From NCBI GenBank assembly GCA_015296075.1, contig DVDV01000401.1, positions 1 to 45,962 of the forward strand: 45,962 nt of DNA. The letters run 5' to 3'. This DNA comes from Leptolyngbyaceae cyanobacterium M33_DOE_097. Its GTDB lineage: Bacteria > Cyanobacteriota > Cyanobacteriia > Leptolyngbyales > Leptolyngbyaceae. Position numbers and translations under genes: made by a program. The notes under the pieces were generated by a model, which saw nothing but the letters and a program-made list of their open reading frames with translations, was not told the origin of the DNA and searched no databases. Below, piece by piece: positions 18,633 through 27,058 of this stretch. Numbering within the stretch: the stretch's first letter is position 1; the number at the start of each line of letters is the position of its first letter.

Positions 18633-18960
18633 CTTGGTTGATTAATTCTTGTTGGTGCGGGTGTTTGCCCCGGATCAGTACGTGATCGTGTTGGCCTCTT
18701 TTTTGGCTGCAAATCCCTCTGAGTCGTAAACAGGCGGTTGAGAGGTTCTACTTGCATGCCCTTATCAAATATATTTGCTACCTATTTTCAAAAGAAGTGA
18801 ACTGCGGTCTTAAGTTTTTACGTTTGCTTTGCAGAAAAATAAGATCACTCACCTTTCATCGTCATCCTCTAGCAGCGCGCTGTCAAGTCTTTTAGTGCCC
18901 TCCAAAAAAGCAGCCGTTTGTCAATAGCAAAGTCTCAAGCTGCGGTTAAGGCTTAAGTGC
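18633..18960. other. intergenic region upstream of the futA promoter
   Basis: No gene or clear RNA recognised. It contains scattered T-runs and the end of the kinase transcript. The futA promoter begins at 18961. Confidence 0.4.
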
Positions 18961-18989
18961 TTGACAAGAGTTCTCAGTTCCACTAACTT
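18961..18989 (+). promoter_or_regulatory. sigma70-type promoter for futA
   Basis: A perfect -35 TTGACA (18961-18966) is followed after 17 bases by TAACTT (18984-18989) as a -10 element. Transcription would start near 18996, giving a leader of about 85 bases before the futA ATG. An AT-rich stretch with the short palindrome TGAATTTCA (19002-19010) overlaps the predicted start and could hold a repressor site. Confidence 0.5.
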
Positions 18990-19016
18990 CCTTATTAGTA
19001 ATGAATTTCAATAACG

Positions 19017-19048
19017 AAGGGGGCGATCGCCTTTCGCTCGCCTTTTTT
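19017..19048 (+). terminator. terminator-like hairpin in the futA leader
   Basis: AAGGGGGCGA (19017-19026) can pair with TCGCCTTTTT (19038-19047), using three G-T pairs. The right arm merges into a run of six T. The structure includes a HIP1 octamer, so an alternative fold exists. It lies between the predicted promoter and the futA start, where it could attenuate transcription. It could also simply end read-through from upstream. Confidence 0.45.
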
Positions 19049-19080
19049 GATGCTTAGGAATAGGAGTCACACTGACAGCA

Positions 19081-20151
19081 ATGAAAATTTCTCGTCGCGT
19101 TTTTCTCGGCTCTGGTGCGGCTACTGCTGCGATCGCCCTCCACGAGTTGACAAAGCAATCCTCCGTCTTTTCTCAATCAAGAGTTCTAAATCTGTATTCG
19201 GCTCGTCACTACGATAGCGACAATGCGCTCTACGAAAGCTTTGAAAAGAAAACAGGCGTTAAAATTCGTCTGATCGAAGCCGAAGCTGACAAGCTAATCG
19301 AACGGATCAAGAGTGAAGGAGCCAATAGCCCTGCGGATGTGCTGATCACGGTCGATGCAGGCCGCTTGGCACGTGCCCAGGAAGCTGGTATTTTGTTGCC
19401 CGTCACCAACTCTGCTATTTTGCGACGAGATATCCCTGCCAATCTGCGGGAGCCAGGGGGACATTGGTTCTCGTTCTCAAAACGGGCACGAGTCATCGTC
19501 TATAACAAAGACAAAGTCAAGCCCAGCGACTTGTCAACCTATGAAGCGTTAGCCACTCCCGCTTGGAAAGGTCGGGTGATTTCTCGCTCCTCCAGCAGTG
19601 TCTATAACCAGTCACTCACAGGCTCGGTTTTAGCTGCACACGGCGAAGACCAGACTGAAGAGTGGATCAAGGGCTTAGTCGCTAACTTTGCCCGCAAACC
19701 CGAAGGGAATGACACAGCCCAGATTAAAGCGGTTGCTGCGGGAGTTGCCGATGTGACATTTGTAAACACCTACTATGTCATTCGCCTTGCCAAGTCAGAC
19801 AAGCCCGAAGACCAGGAAGTGGCTAAGAAAGTTGGCATCTTCTTCCCCAACCAAACAGGCGCAGGGAAGTTAGGTCGCGGAGTCCACGTTAATGTTAGCG
19901 GTGGGGGCGTTGTTAAGACCTCTAAGAATCCCGATTTAGCGGTTAAGTTTCTTGAGCATCTGATTAGCCCTGAAGCGCAAGCCATCTTTGCAGGTAGTAA
20001 CTACGAATATCCTGTGTTGAAGGGGGCAAAGCTAGACGAAACCCTGGCTAGCTATGGCACTAACTTCAAGGAAGATCAAGTCAATGCTTCTATCTTTGGT
20101 AAAAACAACGAAGTCGCATTAAACCTGATGAACCAGGGCGGTTGGGCTTAA
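19081..20151 (+). CDS. futA: Fe(III) ABC transporter substrate-binding protein
   Basis: FutA/IdiA-type periplasmic protein that binds ferric iron and delivers it to the FutBC transporter; related forms also protect photosystem II under iron stress. The N-terminus has a twin-arginine signal (S-R5-R6-V-F-L-G) with a hydrophobic stretch, so export folded by Tat is likely. The mature part starts near VLNLYSARHYDSD, containing the His/Tyr ligand segment, and has NTYYVIRL, the Tyr pair that binds iron. The 356 residues match the family. No permease or ATPase gene is adjacent here. TAGGAG precedes the ATG. A strong terminator follows. Confidence 0.93.
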   Translation: MKISRRVFLGSGAATAAIALHELTKQSSVFSQSRVLNLYSARHYDSDNALYESFEKKTGVKIRLIEAEADKLIERIKSEGANSPADVLITVDAGRLARAQEAGILLPVTNSAILRRDIPANLREPGGHWFSFSKRARVIVYNKDKVKPSDLSTYEALATPAWKGRVISRSSSSVYNQSLTGSVLAAHGEDQTEEWIKGLVANFARKPEGNDTAQIKAVAAGVADVTFVNTYYVIRLAKSDKPEDQEVAKKVGIFFPNQTGAGKLGRGVHVNVSGGGVVKTSKNPDLAVKFLEHLISPEAQAIFAGSNYEYPVLKGAKLDETLASYGTNFKEDQVNASIFGKNNEVALNLMNQGGWA

Positions 20152-20194
20152 TTCAGCTTTAGCTTAATTCTTTTGTAGTAGAGATTCCTGAAAG

Positions 20195-20226
20195 GAGGGG
20201 TATAGCATCTATATCCCTCTATTTTT
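20195..20226 (+). terminator. intrinsic terminator after futA
   Basis: GAGGGGTATA (20195-20204) pairs with TATATCCCTC (20210-20219) with one G-T pair and a 5-base loop, followed by TATTTTT. It lies about 45 bases after the stop codon. Confidence 0.75.
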
Positions 20227-20361
20227 ATATTCTGAACTTCTACCAATCATGTCTTTCGGCTTATATAGGGTCTGTTGAGATCCTAATATCATGGCTTTGA
20301 CATTAAGCACTCAATACGATGTAAGCCAAATAGACTGGGCTTTGTCTTTATCTCTATCAAT

Positions 20362-20466
20362 CTAATAAAAAATAATGGTTGCTAAACTGACTGCCATTCC
20401 AATGATGAGGATTTGGAGCGTAATCACTTCAATTAGAAACTTGATTGGCTGCCAGTTTGAATTCAT
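20362..20466 (-). CDS. 34-residue single-pass membrane micro-protein, coupled to the upstream gene
   Basis: An ATG at 20466-20464 overlaps the TAA stop of the 63-residue gene (TAATG) and opens a 34-codon frame ending in TAG at 20364-20362. The product begins MNSNWQPIKF and continues as an almost unbroken hydrophobic helix (residues about 14-33) ending IIFY. The charge and length resemble the small single-helix subunits of thylakoid complexes, but I do not recognise it as any named one. The one-base overlap argues for real, coupled translation. The chance of an open frame of this length is not negligible, so conservation would decide. Confidence 0.5.
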   Translation of the reverse strand: MNSNWQPIKFLIEVITLQILIIGMAVSLATIIFY

Positions 20467-20657
20467 TAATCTACAACCCTTAATAATCCTTGGCGCAGAC
20501 GGTCAAACACGACACGGATCAACCCCATTTCTTCTGCGTTGTTAGTCGTTAAAGTTAAGAGCAAGCGTTGATCTTGGCGAGTAATTTTGCGAGAAACGAG
20601 GATGTGATCGACAACGTCTTTGAGAGAAGAACAGCTGGTTAAGGTTGGGCTTTCCAT
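20466..20657 (-). CDS. small conserved-looking cyanobacterial protein (63 aa)
   Basis: Starts MESPTLTSCSSLKDVVDHIL and contains SRKITRQDQRLLL and the C-terminal VVFDRLRQGLLRVVD. Predicted to be soluble and mainly helical. Short cyanobacterial proteins of unknown function with a similar ITRxDQ...RVxDxLxxGxxRVVD pattern are familiar to me, but I cannot give a role. It ends with TAA overlapping the ATG of the 34-residue micro-protein. No clear Shine-Dalgarno was seen upstream of 20657. Confidence 0.7.
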   Translation of the reverse strand: MESPTLTSCSSLKDVVDHILVSRKITRQDQRLLLTLTTNNAEEMGLIRVVFDRLRQGLLRVVD

Positions 20658-20962
20658 AGGTGAGTGGGGGAACTCGACACTGTTAGTATCCCGCGATCGC
20701 CCTGGATATTAGGTGACTGATAATGACCAAAAGGTGTGACATTTTCGGCAAAGCTGGGTGAGTGAAGTCACATAACTGAACAACGGCCCAATTGCTGAAC
20801 TTATCTCCAGGAAACAGCGTTACTTGCCGACATCTTAGTTCCCCCTTGCTAAAAATCGGGTGTAGTTTCCAGATATTTTTAGGTTGCCCACTTGTGATCG
20901 CTTTCTTCCAGTCAGACAAAATTCAACTTTCCGATGAGAGCCAAAACCCTTGCTGTCTATCA
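20658..20962. other. intergenic interval, 305 bases
   Basis: Between the 63-residue gene and the M28 peptidase, all on the minus strand. A 78-codon frame exists, but it starts with TTG, has no ribosome binding site and no recognisable composition. The interval probably holds the promoter for the micro-protein pair. Confidence 0.4.
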
Positions 20963-21955
20963 TCAACCCTGGCTCAGCAACCGTGTCAAAGCCTGCACCA
21001 CCTGTTGCGCAGAGCCACTAAAAAAAGTGGGGTTAATCGTGTCAGCCGTATCTGTCGCTCGATGATAGTGAGGATTACGCAGGTAGGACGTATCTGTTAC
21101 CATCACTGCCCCAATGTTTTGTGCCCAAAACGGCGCGTGGTCGCTGCGCAGCACATCGGGCGTTAGCAACCCCTTGTAGGGGATCGGCACCGTCAAAACA
21201 AAGGGTTGATTGGGCAAATTGGCAAACGCCTGGAGCAACTCAGGATGCTCTTGATCGCCAACAACGGCCAGAAAATCGCCGCGATCGCTCAGCATGCTAA
21301 CGGGAATCCCCTCTGGATATTTTTGACAGCCGGGTTGGTTGCAGGTGTAACCTATCATTTCTAAATTGATCACCCCCGCGATCGCTTTCACTCGGTCAGC
21401 TTGGGCAGTAAAGGCAATGCTGCCCAACAAACCCCGCTCCTCCTGGTCAAAAAAGACGATTTCAAGCGTACGGCGCGTCGTTGACGTGGCAAATAAGCGG
21501 GCAATTTCAAGTGCTGCGGCAACCCCTGTCGCGTTGTCATCGGCACCGGGACTGCCTAAAAAGGAGTCGTAATGGGCCACAACGAGAATTTTTTGCGCCG
21601 TGGGATCAGCACCCGGTCGAGTTGCAATCAGATTTACGCCGCTTTTGCCGAAGGCTTGCGTTTGCGTCTGCCAGCCATAACTTTTGAGCGCCTGGGTGAG
21701 ATAGTCTCTCGCTTGTTGGCGATCGCGATCAGTATGGCGCTCAAAGCTCAAAGCTTCTAAATGACGCAGCAGCTCTGGTTGAGACACTTTTGGAGCAATT
21801 GGCATCACCACCGTCGTGGAAGGTGCAGGACTGGGTGTTTGCTGAGCCATTGGCATTGAAAGCTGGGGAGGCAATTCTTGGCAGGCTGAAAAGATTAACA
21901 GCACCGCCAAAAGAACACCTACCATCAGCGATCGCAGGAGTTTACGCGGCATCAT
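20963..21955 (-). CDS. M28 family metallopeptidase, probable lipoprotein
   Basis: The N-terminal signal ends in a lipobox (I-F-S-A-C25), so the protein is probably lipid-anchored outside the cytoplasmic membrane. A Pro/Gln/Ser-rich linker follows, then a zinc-aminopeptidase-type domain: AHYDS and GADDNATG (metal ligands His and Asp), FFDQEERGLLGS (catalytic Glu pair), NLEMIGYT, and the C-terminal His in NPHYHRATDT. It probably trims peptides in the periplasm. I start at the first of two ATGs (21955), which has AAGG six bases upstream. The start lies inside the end of the HD-domain gene (14-base overlap), so the pair is coupled. Confidence 0.88.
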   Translation of the reverse strand: MMPRKLLRSLMVGVLLAVLLIFSACQELPPQLSMPMAQQTPSPAPSTTVVMPIAPKVSQPELLRHLEALSFERHTDRDRQQARDYLTQALKSYGWQTQTQAFGKSGVNLIATRPGADPTAQKILVVAHYDSFLGSPGADDNATGVAAALEIARLFATSTTRRTLEIVFFDQEERGLLGSIAFTAQADRVKAIAGVINLEMIGYTCNQPGCQKYPEGIPVSMLSDRGDFLAVVGDQEHPELLQAFANLPNQPFVLTVPIPYKGLLTPDVLRSDHAPFWAQNIGAVMVTDTSYLRNPHYHRATDTADTINPTFFSGSAQQVVQALTRLLSQG

Positions 21956-22772
21956 GCTCAACCTTGAACACGTTGGCGTAAAGGCTCGCCGTGACCTGCT
22001 GACCTTGTTGCGTCAGAGATAGATATTTCAACGCCGGCAAGATGTAGGGGTAGACACTCTTCCAGAAAAATTGGGCATAGCTGCGCCGCAAATCACCTGG
22101 ATTGCGATATCCCAAAACGCGATTGGTGCCTGTTTCTTCAAACTCATAGAACAGGGCCGAAATTTTTCTTAAGTAGCGAGGATCGCTCATTTGTCCGATC
22201 AGGTCAGAGGCACGCACTAGCCCAGGATAGTTTGTAATATCCTGGTGATCTTCCTTCGCAGGAATGGGAAACCGAGTTAACTCAATATTCTTCTTGATGA
22301 CTTCGGTATCGATCAGTTTGTGCCCATAAAACCGCTCGTCGATAAAGAGTTTGCCGCGATCGACATGGTAAACCGTCAAGGCTGCATCCGTCGCCCCAGG
22401 TGGTAAGCTCACTTTTTCTCCACCTACCCCGGTAGCACAAATATTGCCCCGGTCTTCGCGGCAAACACCCCGCACATAGCCAATATCATGACAGGCCAGC
22501 GAGATAATAAAGTGCAGCCAGTCGTCAGGGCTAACGCCCCCTTCACGAATGTGTTTGCCGCGCAAAACCTCTTGCCCAACAAGCACAACTAAGATTGTGT
22601 GTTCAATATCGTGGTATAACGCATCACTATTGGCGATATTCTCCAATGCCATGCTGCCTGCCCAGGCAATGATATCAGCATAGTCGGCTTTGAGGTTGCC
22701 ATAGGTGCGGTGATACCCGGCTTTAAGCTGTTGCACAAAGGCATCAATCAAAATTTCGGTTGCATTAAACAT
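21942..22772 (-). CDS. HD-domain phosphohydrolase-like protein
   Basis: Contains the HD signature in two parts: Y-H54-D55-I-E-H58 and A-C-H95-D96-I-G-Y, which together bind metal in HD-superfamily phosphohydrolases. The rest is helical. The frame is open to 22790, but a strong GGAGGAGGAAG Shine-Dalgarno lies inside that extension, so the ATG at 22772 (MFNATEIL) is the real start, giving 276 residues. The substrate (nucleotide, cyclic nucleotide or other phosphoester) cannot be read. It overlaps the downstream M28 peptidase gene by 14 bases. Confidence 0.82.
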   Translation of the reverse strand: MFNATEILIDAFVQQLKAGYHRTYGNLKADYADIIAWAGSMALENIANSDALYHDIEHTILVVLVGQEVLRGKHIREGGVSPDDWLHFIISLACHDIGYVRGVCREDRGNICATGVGGEKVSLPPGATDAALTVYHVDRGKLFIDERFYGHKLIDTEVIKKNIELTRFPIPAKEDHQDITNYPGLVRASDLIGQMSDPRYLRKISALFYEFEETGTNRVLGYRNPGDLRRSYAQFFWKSVYPYILPALKYLSLTQQGQQVTASLYANVFKVEHDAA

Positions 22773-22972
22773 AGAGGCTTCCTCCTCCACCGATTAAGGG
22801 GGGTATTGCGGGGTCAGAGCCCACACCTCCTACTATGCCGATTTTGATGGGTGCCAGGGGTGATATTTTCAAGCAAAAACCGTGATTTTTAGAGGGTTTT
22901 AGCGTGATCTTGAGGCGTTTCACATGTGATACTTCTGAGATCGCGCCATTGATCACTGTCACTGACAGAAGG

Positions 22973-23218
22973 CTACACCCTAGAAAGTTCTTGTTCCTGA
23001 AGGGATTGCCAGCCAGCGGCCCAAATCTCCTGATCCTTCAGTAATTTGGCATTGATCCACAAACGCACTTCGGGATCGCAAGCTGCCACAATTTCAGCAA
23101 AAACCCAGTTTCCTTTGTTTTTGCGGTTTACGACTTGAAAGTGGCGCCAGCCATCAATTTTTTGGCAGGCCGTCCATTTTGAGCCAACGAGATGAGGAAA
23201 TTTTTGTTTGCGCGCCAT
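22973..23218 (-). CDS. small Trp-rich protein of the TIGR02450 type
   Basis: An 81-residue protein with the pattern HLVGSKWTA...GWRHF.V, NKGNWVFAEIVAACDPEVRLWINAKLLKD and WAAGW. This fits the small conserved tryptophan-rich family TIGR02450 found in cyanobacteria and proteobacteria. The function is unknown. The N-terminus is basic (MARKQKFP). It stands alone on the minus strand, about 200 bases upstream of the HD gene. Confidence 0.82.
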   Translation of the reverse strand: MARKQKFPHLVGSKWTACQKIDGWRHFQVVNRKNKGNWVFAEIVAACDPEVRLWINAKLLKDQEIWAAGWQSLQEQELSRV

Positions 23219-23606
23219 GATTGAGTCGTTAAAAGTGCAAGATGAAAAATATTACCGGACAGCAATCGTACAACTTATTTGTCACTCACTGTTAATTGGC
23301 GACAAATTCTGATTGCAACCGTCGTAATTCAGAAAAGATAGTGGGTGATTGAGATGAGAGCGAAGCAGTATGCCCGCTTGACTACTTATCCGTTCTTACT
23401 CTCTCTTTATCCGGCCCTTGTTAGGGTTCCCTCATTTTCTCAGATCTACCCATTTGCTGAAGCGCGATCGCGCAATCAAAAAGGTCGCGTCAGAGGATAA
23501 TTCAGAGCAGAAAATTAGCCTTAAACTCTCTTCTCTAAATTGCTCAAAGACCTGGCTCCGAAGTGTTACCCATGTTAGGTTAGGTCTGCCCTTCACGCCC
23601 AGTGCA
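23219..23606. other. intergenic / 5' region of the DUF2993 gene
   Basis: Divergent region between the Trp-rich gene (minus) and the DUF2993 gene (plus). The DUF2993 frame runs upstream to a TTG at 23418, but that extension has no homologue-like sequence or ribosome binding site. It contains one HIP1-like site and a T-rich stretch; nothing else was seen. Confidence 0.4.
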
Positions 23607-24398
23607 ATGGAATTTTTTACCATTTTTGTTGCCAGCCTCATGACACTAATCTCACCAACTGGCACCGTTGCTGATCAAGTTGCACAGCGCACTATCCGAT
23701 CGCAATTTGCCGAAGTTGAAGCGTTACAAGTCCGCATCGATAACGCGCCTGTACACCAGTTTTTGCAAGGTCGCGTCGATCGCATTCGGATTGCTGGCAA
23801 AGGCTTGTTTCCCCTCAAGGAAATTAGGATTGACGAACTGCAAATCGAAACAGACCCGATTGACGTTGATTTTCGCCGCAAGGGCAGAGTGAAACTGGCA
23901 CGCCCACTCAACGTAGCGAGTCGGGTTGTGTTGACCGAAGCGGATCTCAATCGGGCACTCGCGTCTCCAACAGTGACAAACTGGTTGCGACAAGTGGGCA
24001 GTCGGGTGGTTGTCGGCGATCGCAATGCTCGACGTGCCCAGCGGTTTCAATTTCTGACGCCAAAGGTGCAGTTTCAGGGCGATCGCTTGCGCTTTCAAAT
24101 TTCCTTACAAGAGGCGGATGACCCGGCTCGCCTTGATATCAGCGTTGAAACTGGATTAGCCGTTGATAACGGGAGGCAGTTTCGACTCGTTAACCCCCAA
24201 GTGTGGGTAAATGGGGATCCCGTGTCTAAAGAAGTGGTTGAAACCCTGACCAATGGCTTACCTGAGCGGACGAACTTACAAAAGCTAGAAAAGTCTGGCA
24301 TTTTGGCACGGGTGCTGAGGCTACAAATTCAACCGGGCAAACTTCAGCTCGAAACTTTTGCTCAGGTTCAGAGTCTTGACTTCCGTAACAAAGACTAA
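23607..24398 (+). CDS. LmeA-like phospholipid-binding protein (DUF2993)
   Basis: The start MEFFTIFVASLMTLISP gives a signal peptide or anchor. Then come IRSQFAEVEALQVRIDNAP, GRVDRIRIAGKGLFP and ETDPIDVDFRR, and a second half with LTEADLNRALASPTV and RFQISLQE. This is the DUF2993/LmeA family, extracytoplasmic lipid-binding folds distantly like the TULIP/BPI type. The role is probably in envelope lipid handling. I use the ATG at 23607 (264 residues), although it lacks a good Shine-Dalgarno; a TTG at 23418 would add 63 non-conserved residues. PBP1C follows on the same strand after about 160 bases. Confidence 0.8.
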   Translation: MEFFTIFVASLMTLISPTGTVADQVAQRTIRSQFAEVEALQVRIDNAPVHQFLQGRVDRIRIAGKGLFPLKEIRIDELQIETDPIDVDFRRKGRVKLARPLNVASRVVLTEADLNRALASPTVTNWLRQVGSRVVVGDRNARRAQRFQFLTPKVQFQGDRLRFQISLQEADDPARLDISVETGLAVDNGRQFRLVNPQVWVNGDPVSKEVVETLTNGLPERTNLQKLEKSGILARVLRLQIQPGKLQLETFAQVQSLDFRNKD

Positions 24399-24555
24399 AG
24401 CGGCTTGCTGGAATATTGACGAGATTCTAACCCGATCTGGAGTCGCAGAATAGGTCTCTGTAGTTACCCTGGAGTCAGTCACATTTGTTTTAAAGCGGGT
24501 TCTACCCCCCAAAAAAACGGGCTGATCTGTTTTGGTCAGTGGTGGATGAAGACCT

Positions 24556-27021
24556 ATGGGGAAACAGCGGCAGCGTAGCAACACAGGGGCGACCATTTTT
24601 GCTCAACTAACGCATCAATTTCGAGCAGGGATGCGACGGGTTTGGCAGCATCGCGTCATTCGCGCGATCGCCCTGATCCTCGGCGTGTGTCTCATTGTGC
24701 GGGGCTTGCCTTACCTGGTACCGATTCGAGCCAGTGATTTAGCACGAAACCAACAGGCGATCGCGTTTGTAGACCGCAGTGGTCTACCACTTGGCACGAT
24801 TCTAACCAGCGACCAAGAACATGCAGTTTCAGTCCCGCTGAGCCAAATTTCGCCGCACTTTCAAAACGCCATCATTGCCGCTGAAGATGGTCGGTTTTAT
24901 CAGCATGGGGCGTTAGATCTGTGGGCGATCGCCCGCTCTTTAAAGGAAGCGATCGTCGCCAAGCAGGTGATGAGCGGAGCTTCAACCATCACGATGCAAC
25001 TGGCCCGGATGATTGACCCCGCCCCCCGCACTCTGACGGGTAAGCTGCGTGAAATCTGGACTGCCTGGCGATTAGCGGCGGGCATGACCAAACCCGAAAT
25101 CCTTGCGGCCTACAGCAACCGCCTACCGATGGGCAGCAATATTTATGGGATTGAAGCGGCCGCTCGGATCTACTTTGGAGTGCCTGCCAGTGATTTAAGT
25201 GTGGGCCAGGCCAGCCTCTTAGCCGGAGTGCCCAACGATCCTAATCGGCTCAACCCATACACCAGTTGGTTAGCCAGCCGAGAACGACAGACTTATGTGC
25301 TGTCAGAGATGGTTAAGGATGGCTACCTCACACAGACCCAAGCACACCAAGCAGAGCAAGAAACCATTACTTTGCAGCCGCGACAACAGGGTATTTTTGC
25401 CGCACCCCATCTGTTGTTTTGGTTAGCAGGAAAACTCCCCGGCAGCACCACGTCGCTCCGCACGACTTTAGATCGTCCCCTGCAACAGTTTGTCGAAGCG
25501 CAAATGAAGCAGGTGTTAGCCCGATTAGCGCCGCAAAATGTGCAACACGGAGCTGCGATCGTGCTGGATAACCACACGGGCGATGTGCTGGCCTATGTTG
25601 GTTCGCCTGACTATTTTGCTGATGACCAACTGGGGCGCAACGATGGTGTGCAGGCACTCCGCCAACCAGGTTCGGCGTTGAAACCGTTTCTCTATCAACT
25701 GGCGATCGCAAATCGGTCGATTCAGCCCACCACAATTCTGGCGGACGTGCCAACCCGTTACGCGATTCCGGGGGCAAAGTTGTACACGCCAGCCGACTAT
25801 AACGAGAAATTTCAGGGGCCAGTACGGGTGCGGGTAGCTCTGGCGAATTCGCTCAATATTCCGGCGGTGCGAGTGTTAGAGCAAGTTGGAGTTGCCGCTT
25901 TCTTGGAAAGATTACATCAGCTAGGGTTTGCCCATCTTGACCAGTCAGCTGATCACTACGGCTTAGGGTTGGCGTTGGGCAGTGGTGAAGTGAGCCTGTG
26001 GGAAATTGCTCACGCCTATCAAACAATGGCTCGTCAAGGATCCGCGATCGCCCCCTATGTTGCCTGGGCAGAACCTAAAGATTCGGCTTGTCAAGTAACG
26101 GTTGTGCGGTGCGGGGGCGATCGCGCAATTGCCGTTCAGCAAGCCACACAACCAGGCCATTCTGAGTTTTCGGCGGCGAGTTGGGCATTGGTCACAGACA
26201 TGCTCAGTGATCCCTATGCGCGGGCCAAAGCCTTTGGTGTGAATTCTCTCCTCAGCTTGCCATTTCCGGCGGCGGTCAAGACGGGCACTTCTTCGGATTT
26301 TCGCGATACCTGGACAATCGGCTTTACCAAAGACTATACGGTTGCTGTTTGGGTGGGGAATTTTGACGGTTCCCCAATGCGGCAAGTTTCGGGTGTGACA
26401 GGTTCTGCTCCCCTCTGGAACCGGATTATGATCCATTTGCATGAAGGTGAGGAACCCAGTGCTTTTCCGCTGCCTGCTGAGCTGGTCAAACGTCCGATTT
26501 GTGCGATTTCGGGTGCGCGTCCAACTCCGGCTTGCCCAACCGTCGTCGAAGAATATGTGTTTCAAAAAGATTTAGCCGCTTACGAAACCCAGGCAGATCC
26601 GTTCTATCCCATTGTCGCGGATGGCAATGGTGGCACGACTCAGCGTCTGACCTTGCCTGCCGAGTATGCAGAATGGTTAGCGCAACAGCCAGATCAGACG
26701 GGCGATCGCGCGCTCCAGATTCTTTCCCCCCGGAATGGCGATATCTTTTTGCTCGAACCGACTCAAGGTACGCGCAACTCTGCCCAAAAGCTGGAGTTTC
26801 GACTGGTGGCTGCAACTCAGCAACCGATTGAATGGCAGCTCAACGGACGGGCGATCGCGACTCAGGCGCACTCCAGCTTAATGTGGAACCCAAGCCCCGG
26901 CATCTGGACGTTGCAGGTTAAGCAGGGAGATGTAACCGATACGGTACGGTTTGAGGTGAGTTACGCGACCCAACGGCAAGAGCGGCGCGGGTTTTCCTAT
27001 GGGCAGGGGGAAGAGAAGTAG
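24556..27021 (+). CDS. pbpC: bifunctional penicillin-binding protein 1C
   Basis: Class A peptidoglycan synthase: an N-terminal transmembrane anchor (about 35-57), a glycosyltransferase family 51 domain (AAEDGRFYQHGALD with catalytic E110; STITMQLAR), a transpeptidase domain with S373-A-L-K376, S432-L-N434 and K575-T-G-T-S, and a C-terminal 1C-type domain (QILSPRNGDIFLLEP). All active-site residues are present. The 821 residues fit PBP1C. It polymerises or repairs the wall, and in some bacteria works with alpha-2-macroglobulin-like proteins; none is encoded here. It lies downstream of the DUF2993 gene, so the two may share an envelope function. Confidence 0.94.
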   Translation: MGKQRQRSNTGATIFAQLTHQFRAGMRRVWQHRVIRAIALILGVCLIVRGLPYLVPIRASDLARNQQAIAFVDRSGLPLGTILTSDQEHAVSVPLSQISPHFQNAIIAAEDGRFYQHGALDLWAIARSLKEAIVAKQVMSGASTITMQLARMIDPAPRTLTGKLREIWTAWRLAAGMTKPEILAAYSNRLPMGSNIYGIEAAARIYFGVPASDLSVGQASLLAGVPNDPNRLNPYTSWLASRERQTYVLSEMVKDGYLTQTQAHQAEQETITLQPRQQGIFAAPHLLFWLAGKLPGSTTSLRTTLDRPLQQFVEAQMKQVLARLAPQNVQHGAAIVLDNHTGDVLAYVGSPDYFADDQLGRNDGVQALRQPGSALKPFLYQLAIANRSIQPTTILADVPTRYAIPGAKLYTPADYNEKFQGPVRVRVALANSLNIPAVRVLEQVGVAAFLERLHQLGFAHLDQSADHYGLGLALGSGEVSLWEIAHAYQTMARQGSAIAPYVAWAEPKDSACQVTVVRCGGDRAIAVQQATQPGHSEFSAASWALVTDMLSDPYARAKAFGVNSLLSLPFPAAVKTGTSSDFRDTWTIGFTKDYTVAVWVGNFDGSPMRQVSGVTGSAPLWNRIMIHLHEGEEPSAFPLPAELVKRPICAISGARPTPACPTVVEEYVFQKDLAAYETQADPFYPIVADGNGGTTQRLTLPAEYAEWLAQQPDQTGDRALQILSPRNGDIFLLEPTQGTRNSAQKLEFRLVAATQQPIEWQLNGRAIATQAHSSLMWNPSPGIWTLQVKQGDVTDTVRFEVSYATQRQERRGFSYGQGEEK

Positions 27022-27058
27022 AAGGAAAAGATTAGGAGTTGAGTTACTAAGCAGAGGT

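Noticed and set aside
20683-20919. 78-codon minus-strand frame upstream of the micro-protein pair
   Set aside because: TTG start, no Shine-Dalgarno, not recognised.
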